This document shows, piece by piece, positions 33,045 through 42,230 of a stretch of DNA of 49,017 nucleotides. The stretch comes from Faecalicatena contorta (GTDB lineage Bacteria > Bacillota > Clostridia > Lachnospirales > Lachnospiraceae). Every line of letters begins with the position of its first letter. Position 1 is the stretch's first letter. Under the pieces are notes generated by a model. It ran no database searches, had not been told where the DNA came from, and was given only the letters and a program-made list of their open reading frames with translations. Made by a program: the position numbers and the translations under genes. The DNA lies in the NCBI RefSeq assembly GCF_039521745.1, contig NZ_BAAACT010000177.1. One strand, given 5' to 3'.

Positions 33045-34208
33045 ATGAGTAAAAGAAGTGATGTGCTCAAAGTTCTGGAAGGTAAGGAACCTGAATTCGT
33101 TCCATGGTTTGCAGATCTGGCATATTGGCTAAATTATTTAAGAGATGAACAGAAGATACCTAAAGAATATTTAGCCATGGGGAGCAATTATACCCGAAAT
33201 CTAGTCGATGGACTTGCCGGAGGATTGGCAGAAGAAGGCCTGCAGCAATTGCATAAGGACTTGGGGGCAGGCTTCTATCTGCAGGGATATTTTCCGTTTC
33301 AGGAGATCTATCATAATGCCAGTGTAGAAATTACTAAGAATAAGAACGATACAATCACTTATTATAAAACGCCTTATGGAACTTTGCGGGAGGTGTGGAG
33401 ATATGTAGAGAGTTCCCACAGCTCAGCCCCCATAGAATATCTGGTAAAAAGCAGCAAGGATTTGAAAGCCTTACAATATTTGTACCAGGATATTGAGTAT
33501 ATGCCGGATTATGCTTTATCTGAAATGCGGATGAAGTCTATCGGTGAAAATGGTATTAATGTATCTTATACGCCCAAATCTCCTATGATGGAACTTGTGG
33601 CTTTAAAGGCAGGGATTGAGACGGTTATTACAGAGTTATTGCAAGAAGAACCGAACGAATTCGATGAATTGATGAAGTGTATGGCGGAGAAGCACACGCA
33701 GGCAGCACAGATTGCAATTGATTCACCCGCAGGGTGTATTTTTGTGCCTGATAATCTGAGCAGTGAATTGGTTGGGGGAAATATTTACGATGAGTACATT
33801 AAACCTATCCACGAGGATTGGACGGAACGAATTAGAAAGGCGGGAAAAAAATCAATGGTGCATTTGGATGGAACACTGATCCCGCTATTGACCAAACTTT
33901 CATATGCAGGATTTGATGTCATTGAAGCAGTCACACCTTATCCTGTAGGAGATATTAAGCTGGAGGAATTAAGGAAACATGTAAAGGAGGAAACCATAAT
34001 ATGGGGCGGACTGCCCAGTGGTTTTTTTGCAGATAGCTTTTCAGATACTGATTTTGAAGAGTGGGTAAAGAAGGTATTAGACCTGATGAGGAAAGATAAC
34101 AGATTTGTTTTGGGAGTTGCTGATGAAGTGGTGCCAGGGACGACATTTGAGCGGATCAGAACAGTAGACAGACTGGTAACAGAGTTTGGGAAATTTGAAA
34201 GCAGGTAA
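33045..34208 (+). CDS. UROD-superfamily protein, HxD type (third gene)
   Basis: A 387-residue protein of the same superfamily, more divergent, starting KRSDVLKVLEGKEPEFVPWF. Residues 273-277 read HLDGT at the position of the zinc H-x-C of MtaA-type enzymes. The later GGLPSGFF and NRFVLGVADEVVPGT segments follow the family pattern, but without Cys. AAGGAG precedes ATG 33045. Together with the two other genes it gives four UROD domains in 6 kb of one sugar operon. Confidence 0.78.
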   Translation: MSKRSDVLKVLEGKEPEFVPWFADLAYWLNYLRDEQKIPKEYLAMGSNYTRNLVDGLAGGLAEEGLQQLHKDLGAGFYLQGYFPFQEIYHNASVEITKNKNDTITYYKTPYGTLREVWRYVESSHSSAPIEYLVKSSKDLKALQYLYQDIEYMPDYALSEMRMKSIGENGINVSYTPKSPMMELVALKAGIETVITELLQEEPNEFDELMKCMAEKHTQAAQIAIDSPAGCIFVPDNLSSELVGGNIYDEYIKPIHEDWTERIRKAGKKSMVHLDGTLIPLLTKLSYAGFDVIEAVTPYPVGDIKLEELRKHVKEETIIWGGLPSGFFADSFSDTDFEEWVKKVLDLMRKDNRFVLGVADEVVPGTTFERIRTVDRLVTEFGKFESR

Positions 34209-34221
34209 GGAAAAAACGTAA

Positions 34222-34905
34222 ATGAAGAGATCAGAGATTAATAAAATAATAAAAAATATGGAGAGGTTGATCAAAAAGGAAGGATATAAACTTCCCCCTT
34301 TTTGCAATTGGTCTGTTAGTGAATGGAATGCAAAGGGGAAAGAATATCAGGAAATTAAGGATAATATGCTGGGATGGGATATTACTGATTTTGGTTTAAA
34401 TAATTTTAAGGAAACTGGTTTTGCGCTCATTACACTGAGAAATGGGAATCAGAAAGACGAGAAGTATACGAAACCATATGCTGAGAAGCTGCTGATGTTA
34501 GAAGACGGTCAGAAAGCACCCATGCATTTTCACTGGAATAAAATGGAGGATATCATCAATCGGGGCGGGGGAAATGTTTTTATTATCGTTTATAATTCTA
34601 CACTAGAAGAGGGTTTGGGAACGGATGATGTCCGTGTCTTGAGTGACGGAAGAGAATATTATGTACCCGCAGGAACGAGAATCAAATTGACTCCAGGTAT
34701 GAGTATTACTATATATCAAGGTTTGTATCATGCATTTGAGGCCGAAAAAGGAACAGGTGCAGTTTTATTGGGCGAAGTCTCTATGTGTAATGATGATACA
34801 TCTGACAACCGATTTTATGAGCCGATTGGTCGATTTCCAGACATTGAAGAAGATGAAGAACCATATAGATTATTGTGCAATGAGTATCCGGAAGCACTTG
34901 GATAA
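34222..34905 (+). CDS. D-lyxose/D-mannose ketol-isomerase
   Basis: A 227-residue cupin-type isomerase. Metal ligands are seen in MHFHWNKMEDIINRGGGN (two His and one Glu) and in GLYHAFEAE (third His), which is the D-lyxose isomerase signature. It interconverts D-lyxose/D-xylulose and D-mannose/D-fructose. Next to an alpha-mannosidase, mannose to fructose is the likely job. AAGGA precedes the start, and the gene is 13 bases from the UROD gene upstream. Confidence 0.88.
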   Translation: MKRSEINKIIKNMERLIKKEGYKLPPFCNWSVSEWNAKGKEYQEIKDNMLGWDITDFGLNNFKETGFALITLRNGNQKDEKYTKPYAEKLLMLEDGQKAPMHFHWNKMEDIINRGGGNVFIIVYNSTLEEGLGTDDVRVLSDGREYYVPAGTRIKLTPGMSITIYQGLYHAFEAEKGTGAVLLGEVSMCNDDTSDNRFYEPIGRFPDIEEDEEPYRLLCNEYPEALG

Positions 34906-34984
34906 AGTCCTTTACAAGTCGACATCTGACAATAACCAAGTATAAAAAATGAAATGATAAGAAAAAGATAAGGCAGGTGGATTT

Positions 34985-37453
34985 ATGAAACAGCTACATT
35001 TAATTTGTAATGCTCATTTGGATCCGGTATGGTTATGGAATTGGGAAGATGGAATCGCGGCAGCGCTTTCAACATTTCGTACAGCGGCTAAATTCTGTGA
35101 GGATTATGATGGATTTATTTTTAATCATAATGAAGCAATATTATACCAGTGGGTAGAGGAATACGAGCCTGAGCTTTTCCATAAGATACAACAACTTGTA
35201 AAGGCGGGGAAGTGGCATATCATAGGAGGCTGGTATCTTCAGCCAGACTGTAATATGCCAAGCGGCGAGTCCTTGATTCGGCAGATTCAGGTTGGACGAA
35301 AGTATTTTGGGGAAAAATTTGGGGTTAAGCCGACTACGGCCATAAATTTTGATCCTTTTGGACACAGCAGAGGGCTGGTTCAAATTTTAAAGAAGAGTGG
35401 TTATGATTCTTATGTTTTTTGTCGTCCGCTGCAGGACAACTGTATTCTTCCAAATGATGATTTTATTTGGTGCGGATTTGATGATTCTCAAATCATGGCT
35501 CACCGCTCCAGTGAACATTATAATTCCCTGTTGGGGAAGGCAGAGGAAAAGGCGCGAAAATGGATCACTGAACATGAGGAAACCGAAAACGGGCTTTTGC
35601 TGTGGGGCGTTGGTAATCATGGCGGCGGACCATCCAGAGTTGATATGGCCGGCCTAAAAAAAGTTATGGAAGAGCAGAGAGAACGTATAGTAAAACATTC
35701 GACCCCGGAACAATTTTTTGACGAAAGGAGAAAAGATGGTAACATATATCCGATTGTGGAAAAGGATTTAAACAGTTGGGCGATCGGTTGTTATACTTCA
35801 CAAATACGCATAAAACAAAAGCACAGGCGATTGGAAAATGAACTTTTCATGGTTGAAAGAATGTTTTCCCATGCTTGTTTACACGGGGATTTGGAATATC
35901 CATTAATAGATATACATACTGCACAGGAAGACTTATTGACAGCCCAGTTTCATGATATTCTTCCAGGCTCAGCAATTCCTGCGGTTGAAGAGGCGGGGCT
36001 TCGGCTTATGGACCATGGGCTGGAAATACTGTTAAAATTAAAAATAAAAGCTTTTTTCAAGCTGGCTGCAGGGCAGGCAGCTGCGAAGGAAGGGGAAATT
36101 CCCATTTTAATCTACAATCCACATCCGTATGAAATAGAAGAAATATTTGAATGTGAATTTCAGCTACAGGATCAAAATTGGGATGATTTTTATGTTATAC
36201 CTAGAGTTTTTCAGGGAGAACGGGAACTGTTATCACAAGTAGAAAAAGAATCCTGTAATATTAATTTGGACTGGATCAAGAAGATTTCATTTTATGCAAA
36301 ATTGAAGCCGTCTCAAATGAACCGTTTTGACTGCAGATTGGAAAATATAAAAGAAAAGCCAGATTTCAGTCTTGGTATAAAAGAAGATTACAAGTTCATA
36401 ACAAAGGATTTAGAAGTAATTGTCAATGCGAAAACGGGACTTATAGACAGTTTGAAAGTATTTGGAAAAGAATTTGTAAAAGAGAATTCTTTCTGTCCAA
36501 TTGTGCTGGAAGGTGACAATGACCCATGGAGAATGAGAGCCGACCGTTATGGAGAGGAAGAAGGAAGATTTGTTCTTTTAGACGATGAAAGGGGAAAACT
36601 CTATTCTGGAATCCAAAAAACAATCTCAAATGTCCGTGTGATTGAGGACGGAAAAGTTCGGACAGTAATTGAGGCAGTAATGGGATACGGGAGCTCATAT
36701 CTGACAATGCATTATAAATTGCCAAAGAAAGGTTCTAAGATTGGAATCGATGTGGCTGTCCAATGGGGGGAAAAGGGAAAAGTATTGAAGATGGAAATAC
36801 CAACTACTTTGAAGAAGGGGATCTGTATGGGGGAAACTGCATATGGAGTTAAAGAGCTTACAGCAGATGGAAGTGAGATGGTTTCTCAAAGCTGGAATGG
36901 GATTTTTTCTGTAGAGGATGACATGGGCTTTACCATCATCAATGATGGCACATATGGAAGTGACTATAAAGATGGCAGAATGCGGGTGTCATTGATTCAT
37001 TCGGCGGCATATTCAGCGCATCCGATAGAAGGAAGGGAATTACTTACAGATGACAGAGCTCTCCCCCGAATTGATCAAGGGGAACGTCATTTTCATTTTG
37101 AGGTGCAGCCAGGGTGCTGCACTGAGCGGCGAAAGCATATTAGCTCTGATGCAGCGAGATTCAATCAGCCGCCGTTTGTCGTTTCTTTTTTTCCTTCTGG
37201 AGCAGGAAAAGAAGTGCAGCCGTCAGTTATAATTGAAAATAGGGAAATTATACTGGGGGCTTTTTATAAACAAACAGAAAGTGAGGAATACACGTTAAGA
37301 CTTTATAATTCCAGCGGCCATGAGGCGGAAACAAGAATAGAAATTCCATATTTAGGATTTAAACAACAAATTTTGTTTGGAAAGTATGAGATAAAAACGT
37401 TTAAAATAAATGCAAAGGAGAAAATTTTTATAGAGCACTCCATGAGTAATTAG
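34985..37453 (+). CDS. GH38 alpha-mannosidase
   Basis: An 822-residue cytoplasmic glycoside hydrolase (no signal peptide). Zinc ligands are His 11 and Asp 13 in NAHLDPVWLW. The nucleophile is probably Asp 123 in NFDPFGHSRG, and NHGGGPSRVD follows near residue 215. The central helical domain (about 270-370) and C-terminal beta domains complete the family layout. It would release alpha-linked mannose from imported oligosaccharides. AAGGCAGGTGG precedes the start. It follows the mannose isomerase gene, in keeping with mannose catabolism. Confidence 0.92.
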   Translation: MKQLHLICNAHLDPVWLWNWEDGIAAALSTFRTAAKFCEDYDGFIFNHNEAILYQWVEEYEPELFHKIQQLVKAGKWHIIGGWYLQPDCNMPSGESLIRQIQVGRKYFGEKFGVKPTTAINFDPFGHSRGLVQILKKSGYDSYVFCRPLQDNCILPNDDFIWCGFDDSQIMAHRSSEHYNSLLGKAEEKARKWITEHEETENGLLLWGVGNHGGGPSRVDMAGLKKVMEEQRERIVKHSTPEQFFDERRKDGNIYPIVEKDLNSWAIGCYTSQIRIKQKHRRLENELFMVERMFSHACLHGDLEYPLIDIHTAQEDLLTAQFHDILPGSAIPAVEEAGLRLMDHGLEILLKLKIKAFFKLAAGQAAAKEGEIPILIYNPHPYEIEEIFECEFQLQDQNWDDFYVIPRVFQGERELLSQVEKESCNINLDWIKKISFYAKLKPSQMNRFDCRLENIKEKPDFSLGIKEDYKFITKDLEVIVNAKTGLIDSLKVFGKEFVKENSFCPIVLEGDNDPWRMRADRYGEEEGRFVLLDDERGKLYSGIQKTISNVRVIEDGKVRTVIEAVMGYGSSYLTMHYKLPKKGSKIGIDVAVQWGEKGKVLKMEIPTTLKKGICMGETAYGVKELTADGSEMVSQSWNGIFSVEDDMGFTIINDGTYGSDYKDGRMRVSLIHSAAYSAHPIEGRELLTDDRALPRIDQGERHFHFEVQPGCCTERRKHISSDAARFNQPPFVVSFFPSGAGKEVQPSVIIENREIILGAFYKQTESEEYTLRLYNSSGHEAETRIEIPYLGFKQQILFGKYEIKTFKINAKEKIFIEHSMSN

Positions 37454-37485
37454 AATAATAGTAAAATCAAAAAGAGAGGAAAGAT

Positions 37486-39384
37486 ATGCTTCAGCTAAAA
37501 TCTAATGATAATTTTTCTGTAATGCAATATGAAAAAAAAGATACGATGTATATAAAAGTAAACGCTGATGTTCAAGATACATATATTGAACTTTCTTATC
37601 AAGTAAATATGAGAATTACAGGTAATGAATATGTGCTTTTTCCTTCATGCTGTTATAAAGGGAATCAGTTTTCAGTCATGAAAAAGAACTATCCGCCTAT
37701 GTTTACAGAAGAAGAGGCTGATGTAAACATAGAGAATATAATTACCGATGTTCCGCGGTTAAAGAAAGACGGAAAAGGGAAAATTGAGATAACTACCGGA
37801 GATGTGAGCGTTCCATGTGTAGCAGTATATTCAAATGAGGAAAAGAAGGCGGCCTTTCTATATACGATACAAGAGATTGATGGAATTAATCTTGGTTTAT
37901 CTTATGAAAATGGACAAATTGGAATTACTTATCCACATATGAGAAAAAATAGTATTTATAGATGGCCCTTTATGAGGAAGGAAGAAGATCGGGGACGTGC
38001 TTTTAATAAAGGATCCAAAATAGAAATTCCATATAAAATATTTGAATTTCCCTGTAGAGATATACAAGAATTTTTTCAGTTCTTTTTCACAAACAGGAAA
38101 TGCATGGGGTTGCCATCGGACAGGCCGGAGACACTTCCATTTGATAAGCAGGTAAAAATACAAATAGAAAAATTTAATAAAATGAATTGGAGGGCGGAAG
38201 GTGGCTTTTACGGCGTTGGAACAGTAGAAGAACCAGGGCAGATGTGGCAGCTTGGCTGGGTAGGGGGAGGGGCAGCTTCCTACGCATTGATGAAATTAGG
38301 AGGGGCGCTGGAGTGGAAACGAGGAATATGTACATTAGAGCATATTTTTAAAACACAGCTGGAAAGCGGGTTTTTTATGGATGAATGTGATTCTTCTGGA
38401 AATCCTGCCAGCAATCCAACAAGTGCATCCGAAAAATGGCATTTGATTAGAAGAAGCGCAGATACGTTATATTTTCTTTTTAAGCATTTTGGTTTGATGA
38501 AGGAACGGAATGTTAAGATTCCAGAGCCGTTTTTGGAAGGAACGAAAAAATTAGCAGATGCATTTGTAAAAATGTGGGATGCATATGGACAATTTGGGCA
38601 GTTTATTAATCGTAATACGGGCTGCATTGTAGTAGGCAAATCAACTGCAGGTGCATTAGTTCCAGGGGCGCTGGCATCTGCATATCAATTCTTTTCTGAT
38701 GAGAGATATCTGAGAGTGTCGAGAGAAAGTGCGGATATGTATTGGGATAACTTTGTAATGGAAGGCTTTACAACAGGAGGACCGGGAGAAGTACTCCAGT
38801 GTCCTGACAGCGAATCAGCTTTTGCGCTGCTGGAAAGTTATGTAGTTCTTTATGAAGTGATTCAAGAAGAAAAGTGGCTGGAATATGCAAAGCATATGGT
38901 GAATTTTTGCAGCAGCTGGGTTGTCTCATATAATTACAAATTTCCAAAAAACTGTGAATTTGAAAGAAAGGATATGAAGACGGTAGGCGCTGTATTTGCT
39001 AACGTACAAAATAAACATGCAGCCCCAGGAATATGTACGTTATCAGGGGATAGCTTATTCAAGGTGTATAAGTGGACAAAAAATCCCATGTATTTGGAGC
39101 TTGCCAAAGACGTCACCTTAACAATTAGCCAGTATATGTCTACAGATAAACGGCCAATTTATTCGTGGGATGTACCGAAGGATGCAGCCCTGTTAGATGA
39201 TGATTCAGTTAAGGCAGAGCCGGAAAAACTGCCGCAGGGCTATATTTGTGAGCGAGTTAATATGTCAGACTGGGAAAGCGAAAGGTGTATCGGGGGCGTC
39301 TTTAACGGAAGCTGCTGGCCGGAGACAGGTAACTTACTGGTATTAGCTGAGGTGATTGGGGAGATGAAACTTGAAACTCCGTGA
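37486..39384 (+). CDS. (alpha/alpha)6-barrel glycosidase-like protein, family unknown
   Basis: A 632-residue protein without signal peptide. The first 215 residues are beta-rich. Residues about 225-620 have repeated helical hairpins and aromatic/Gly motifs (GGFYGVGTVEEPGQMWQLGW; AGALVPGALASAYQFF; FTTGGPGEVLQCPDS; GSCWPETGN) typical of six-hairpin glycosidases. I cannot assign a GH family or substrate. AAGAGAGGAAAG precedes the start, 30 bases after the mannosidase. It is the last gene of this operon before a terminator. Confidence 0.65.
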   Translation: MLQLKSNDNFSVMQYEKKDTMYIKVNADVQDTYIELSYQVNMRITGNEYVLFPSCCYKGNQFSVMKKNYPPMFTEEEADVNIENIITDVPRLKKDGKGKIEITTGDVSVPCVAVYSNEEKKAAFLYTIQEIDGINLGLSYENGQIGITYPHMRKNSIYRWPFMRKEEDRGRAFNKGSKIEIPYKIFEFPCRDIQEFFQFFFTNRKCMGLPSDRPETLPFDKQVKIQIEKFNKMNWRAEGGFYGVGTVEEPGQMWQLGWVGGGAASYALMKLGGALEWKRGICTLEHIFKTQLESGFFMDECDSSGNPASNPTSASEKWHLIRRSADTLYFLFKHFGLMKERNVKIPEPFLEGTKKLADAFVKMWDAYGQFGQFINRNTGCIVVGKSTAGALVPGALASAYQFFSDERYLRVSRESADMYWDNFVMEGFTTGGPGEVLQCPDSESAFALLESYVVLYEVIQEEKWLEYAKHMVNFCSSWVVSYNYKFPKNCEFERKDMKTVGAVFANVQNKHAAPGICTLSGDSLFKVYKWTKNPMYLELAKDVTLTISQYMSTDKRPIYSWDVPKDAALLDDDSVKAEPEKLPQGYICERVNMSDWESERCIGGVFNGSCWPETGNLLVLAEVIGEMKLETP

Positions 39385-39483
39385 GCAACAAAAAGGTAAG
39401 AAGGTCGGACCGGAGATTTGAAACCCGTTTTGATGATCCGGAATAAGGGGCTAATACCGTCGCCAATAAAAGCGTAAACTGTT

Positions 39484-39514
39484 AAAAAAGGATAGCTGAG
39501 GCCATCCTTTTTTT
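39484..39514 (+). terminator. terminator of the first sugar operon
   Basis: AAAAAAGGAT (39484-39493) pairs with ATCCTTTTTT (39504-39513) around AGCTGAGGCC, followed by T. It is symmetrical and could work in both directions. The 100 bases before it hold no gene. Confidence 0.85.
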
Positions 39515-39596
39515 AGTAAGAGTAAATATTTTTGACATTCTATGGATCATCACTACTTTTAAAGCCCTATAATATTTTATTAACTGAATCCAATGA

Positions 39597-39645
39597 TTGA
39601 CAATTGAACTGAAATCATTAATAATAGTGTTAGCTGTATTACAGC
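39597..39645 (+). promoter_or_regulatory. promoter and operator of the GntR regulator gene
   Basis: TTGACA (39597-39602) and AATAAT (39620-39625) are 17 bases apart. A perfect 13-bp palindrome GCTGTATTACAGC (39633-39645) begins seven bases after the -10 box. The core TGTATTACAG recurs on the opposite strand in the operator at 40537-40555. This fits autoregulation by the gene starting at 39744. Confidence 0.75.
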
Positions 39646-39743
39646 ATACAAGGATCAAATGCATTTAATTAAAATTCCGGCACCAATCTGGAGTTATTAA
39701 TATGCATGACGAATAAAAACTATGGATCATGGGAGGTAGCAGG

Positions 39744-40430
39744 ATGGGGATTAAGCCGATTAAAAGGGTTAATGTAGGTGAACAAGTATTATTACAGTTA
39801 AAGAAGATGCTGATTGATGGCGAGTGGGCGCCTGGAAGCAAAATTCCATCAGAAAATGAATTGGCGGAGATGTTTGAAGTAAGCAGGATTACTGTACGGC
39901 AGGCTTTGCAGAAGCTGAATGCATTAGGATTAATCGAAACAAGGCTTGGTGATGGTTCATATGTTAGGAATCTGGATATCGGAGATAGTATGAATGCTTT
40001 GATACCTGTTATGTATTTAGGAGACCAGTCAGATGCGCAGGTGTTTGAATTCAGGCAGATCATTGAAACAGGCTGTACAAAGCTGGCCGTGAACCGGGCA
40101 ACGAAAAAAGATATTGAAGAACTAAAGATTATTCTAGCAGAAATGGTGAGGTGCAAAGATAAATCTGATATCAAAGGGTTTAGCAAGGCAGATCTAAAGT
40201 TTCACTTTAAGATCGCCCAGATTACAAGGAATGCTCTTTTCATAAAAACAAATAGTATTTTGCAGGATGTTTTAGAGCAGTCAATGGATACTGTAATTGA
40301 TAAAATGGGGTTTGAGAACGGTATTCATTATCATCAGCAGATTATAAAAGCATTTGAAAACCGTAATGAGGAAGAGGCTGTAAAAATGATGAATGCACAC
40401 ATTGAAAAGAATTATGAATATTTCAACTGA
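39744..40430 (+). CDS. GntR/FadR-family (FCD) transcriptional regulator
   Basis: About 228 residues. The winged helix (about 5-70) has VGEQVLLQLKKMLIDGEWAPGSKIPSENEL (start of it) and SRITVRQALQKLNALGLIE. The C-terminal all-helical FCD ligand-binding domain (about 90-225) carries metal or ligand residues in DLKFHFKIAQ and HIEKNYEYF. FCD regulators sense sugar acids and similar small molecules. GGGAGGTAGC precedes ATG 39744; ATG 39729 lies before that site. It sits between the two sugar operons and likely binds the palindromes at 39633 and 40537. Confidence 0.9.
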   Translation: MGIKPIKRVNVGEQVLLQLKKMLIDGEWAPGSKIPSENELAEMFEVSRITVRQALQKLNALGLIETRLGDGSYVRNLDIGDSMNALIPVMYLGDQSDAQVFEFRQIIETGCTKLAVNRATKKDIEELKIILAEMVRCKDKSDIKGFSKADLKFHFKIAQITRNALFIKTNSILQDVLEQSMDTVIDKMGFENGIHYHQQIIKAFENRNEEEAVKMMNAHIEKNYEYFN

Positions 40431-40501
40431 AAGAGAAACTGAATACTAACAAAAATGGATTGTGCAATATACCCAAAAATAGATTTGATAAAATAAATAT
40501 A

Positions 40502-40555
40502 TTGAAAAAAATGATAGTGTATGTTATATTCTACTCATACCTGTAATACAAGTAT
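40502..40555 (+). promoter_or_regulatory. promoter and GntR operator of the second sugar operon
   Basis: TTGAAA (40502-40507) and TATATT (40525-40530) are 17 bases apart. A 19-bp palindrome with arms ATACCTGTA and TACAAGTAT (40537-40555, 8 of 9 positions matching) starts six bases after the -10 box. It shares TGTATTACAG with the operator before the GntR gene and has the same placement. The 180-base leader that follows holds no clear gene. Confidence 0.8.
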
Positions 40556-40737
40556 CAACTAACAACAATCAAATAACAGATTGGTGTTCAGGAGCTATCA
40601 GTTCAAACGTTTGGCAGACTTATTTGTGAGAGTTTAACAGAAGGGAGGAGAGGCTTTAAGAGTAGGAAGAACGGTTTATAGCGACATACAGATGATTTGT
40701 ATAAAGGCACTTTTTAAAGGAAAAGGAGGAGAATATA

Positions 40738-42102
40738 ATGAAAAAAAGAATGAGACGTATTATAGCTTGTCTTCTGTCAGTCTCCGTATTAGTCGGGTTG
40801 TGCGCATGCGGAAGCGGAAAAAAAGAGGAAAAAGCGCAGGGAGATATTGCGGATGCGGGGTATGATATTGATGCAATGGAAGTAGAAGAAACAACTGTAA
40901 AATTATATCATCGTATCAATGCTGACGGCGGAGATGCGGAGAGTGAATATTTTATTGATAAGGTGAATGAGTGGAATGAATCCGATAATGGCATTACAAT
41001 CGAGCCGATTTTTATTATGAAAGAAAATGACTACCTCGACAGGCTTTCAACAGATCTCGCATCAGGAGACGCACCGGACATCTTTATGCAGTATGGAGGA
41101 ACCAACTGCCTGGACTATGTAGAATCTGACATTGTATTAAACCTTGAGCCATATTTTGAAGCTGATCCGGATTGGTACAATGGAATTGTAAAAGCGAATT
41201 GGAATATGGTCGATTATGGAAGATATGGGCATGAAGGTCTTTATGGCGCGCCATGGTCAGCATTTGAACTTCTTTTATACTATAACGAGGAATATTTAGA
41301 TAAATGTAATCTGGAAGTCCCCAAGAGCTGGGAGGAACTTGTGAATTGCTGTGAAGTGCTGAAGAACAATGGCTATCAGCCTTTTATGGTAGGGGAATCT
41401 GATAATTACCGGTATGGGCATCTTCTGAGTGCAATGGCGGTAAAGTCATATGGACCAGATTTTGAAAATGAGCTGGCAGAAAGAAAGTTTACATATGAAA
41501 GTCCTGAAATCGTCAGCCTGATTCAGGAGATTAAAAATATGCAGGACAAAGGATACTTTGGAGAAAATGTTTTAAGTGTTGACGTAAATGCAGAACGTTC
41601 CTATTTTGGCGCAGGTGACTGTGCATTCATGATCGACCTATCCAGGGGCGGGGCATTGCTGTCTGATTCCGAGTGCTTTAAAAAGCAGACAATCCATGCG
41701 ACTAAGATACCATACTTTGATGCTCAATATGAAACGGCCAATATGGGAGGCGCTTCTCAGAACTATTTTATCTGTACAATGAATAAATCAGTAAACCAGA
41801 TTAAGGCTTCCTTAAAAGTGGTGAAATGGCTGACAAGCCAGGAGTTTGTTGATGGTTTGGTAAAAGAGTATGCGAATACATATTCCGTAATCCCATCAGA
41901 AGGCATTATTGATAACTATATGTTTGAGGAGTGTAATGAGTTGATGTCCCAAACAGAGGCCTATGTTGCGGAACTGGCACAGGCAAGTACAAATACGGCG
42001 GAACTCACAGTGGTAAGAAATGCCCTCCAGCTATTGGGAAGCGGTTCATCAGCCGAAGAGGTAAGTAAAGAGATTATGGATAACCTGGCAAATTACGAAT
42101 AA
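40738..42102 (+). CDS. sugar ABC transporter solute-binding lipoprotein
   Basis: A 454-residue family-1 extracellular binding protein. The signal peptide ends in the lipobox LCAC (Cys at about residue 23), followed by a charged linker GSGKKEEKAQ. The mature part has the two-lobed pattern (YHRINADGGDAESEYF; LSTDLASGDAPDIFMQYGG). AAAGGAGGAG precedes ATG 40738. It captures oligosaccharides for the two permeases downstream. As first gene after the regulated promoter and before a hairpin, it should be made in excess over the permeases. Confidence 0.93.
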   Translation: MKKRMRRIIACLLSVSVLVGLCACGSGKKEEKAQGDIADAGYDIDAMEVEETTVKLYHRINADGGDAESEYFIDKVNEWNESDNGITIEPIFIMKENDYLDRLSTDLASGDAPDIFMQYGGTNCLDYVESDIVLNLEPYFEADPDWYNGIVKANWNMVDYGRYGHEGLYGAPWSAFELLLYYNEEYLDKCNLEVPKSWEELVNCCEVLKNNGYQPFMVGESDNYRYGHLLSAMAVKSYGPDFENELAERKFTYESPEIVSLIQEIKNMQDKGYFGENVLSVDVNAERSYFGAGDCAFMIDLSRGGALLSDSECFKKQTIHATKIPYFDAQYETANMGGASQNYFICTMNKSVNQIKASLKVVKWLTSQEFVDGLVKEYANTYSVIPSEGIIDNYMFEECNELMSQTEAYVAELAQASTNTAELTVVRNALQLLGSGSSAEEVSKEIMDNLANYE

Positions 42103-42160
42103 GAAGAGGAAGGGCCTCCATGAAAAGTGTGGCTGCATGGCAGAAATGGAGGTCCTCTTC
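42103..42160 (+). promoter_or_regulatory. long intercistronic hairpin between binding protein and permeases
   Basis: GAAGAGGA (42103-42110) pairs with TCCTCTTC (42153-42160), and GCCTCCAT (42114-42121) with ATGGAGGT (42146-42153 region), starting at the base after the stop codon. No T-run follows. Such hairpins typically protect the upstream mRNA part or attenuate downstream expression. Confidence 0.75.
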
Positions 42161-42230
42161 ATAGAGAATTTGAATTGTGATATCCATTCCGGCTTCATTG
42201 GCTGAATGTATTCATATGAGGAGGAAAAGT

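Noticed and set aside
28919..34208. UROD genes as haem-biosynthesis uroporphyrinogen decarboxylases
   Set aside because: Multiple divergent copies in a sugar operon with HxD/HxC motifs instead of the haem-enzyme signature argue against hemE.
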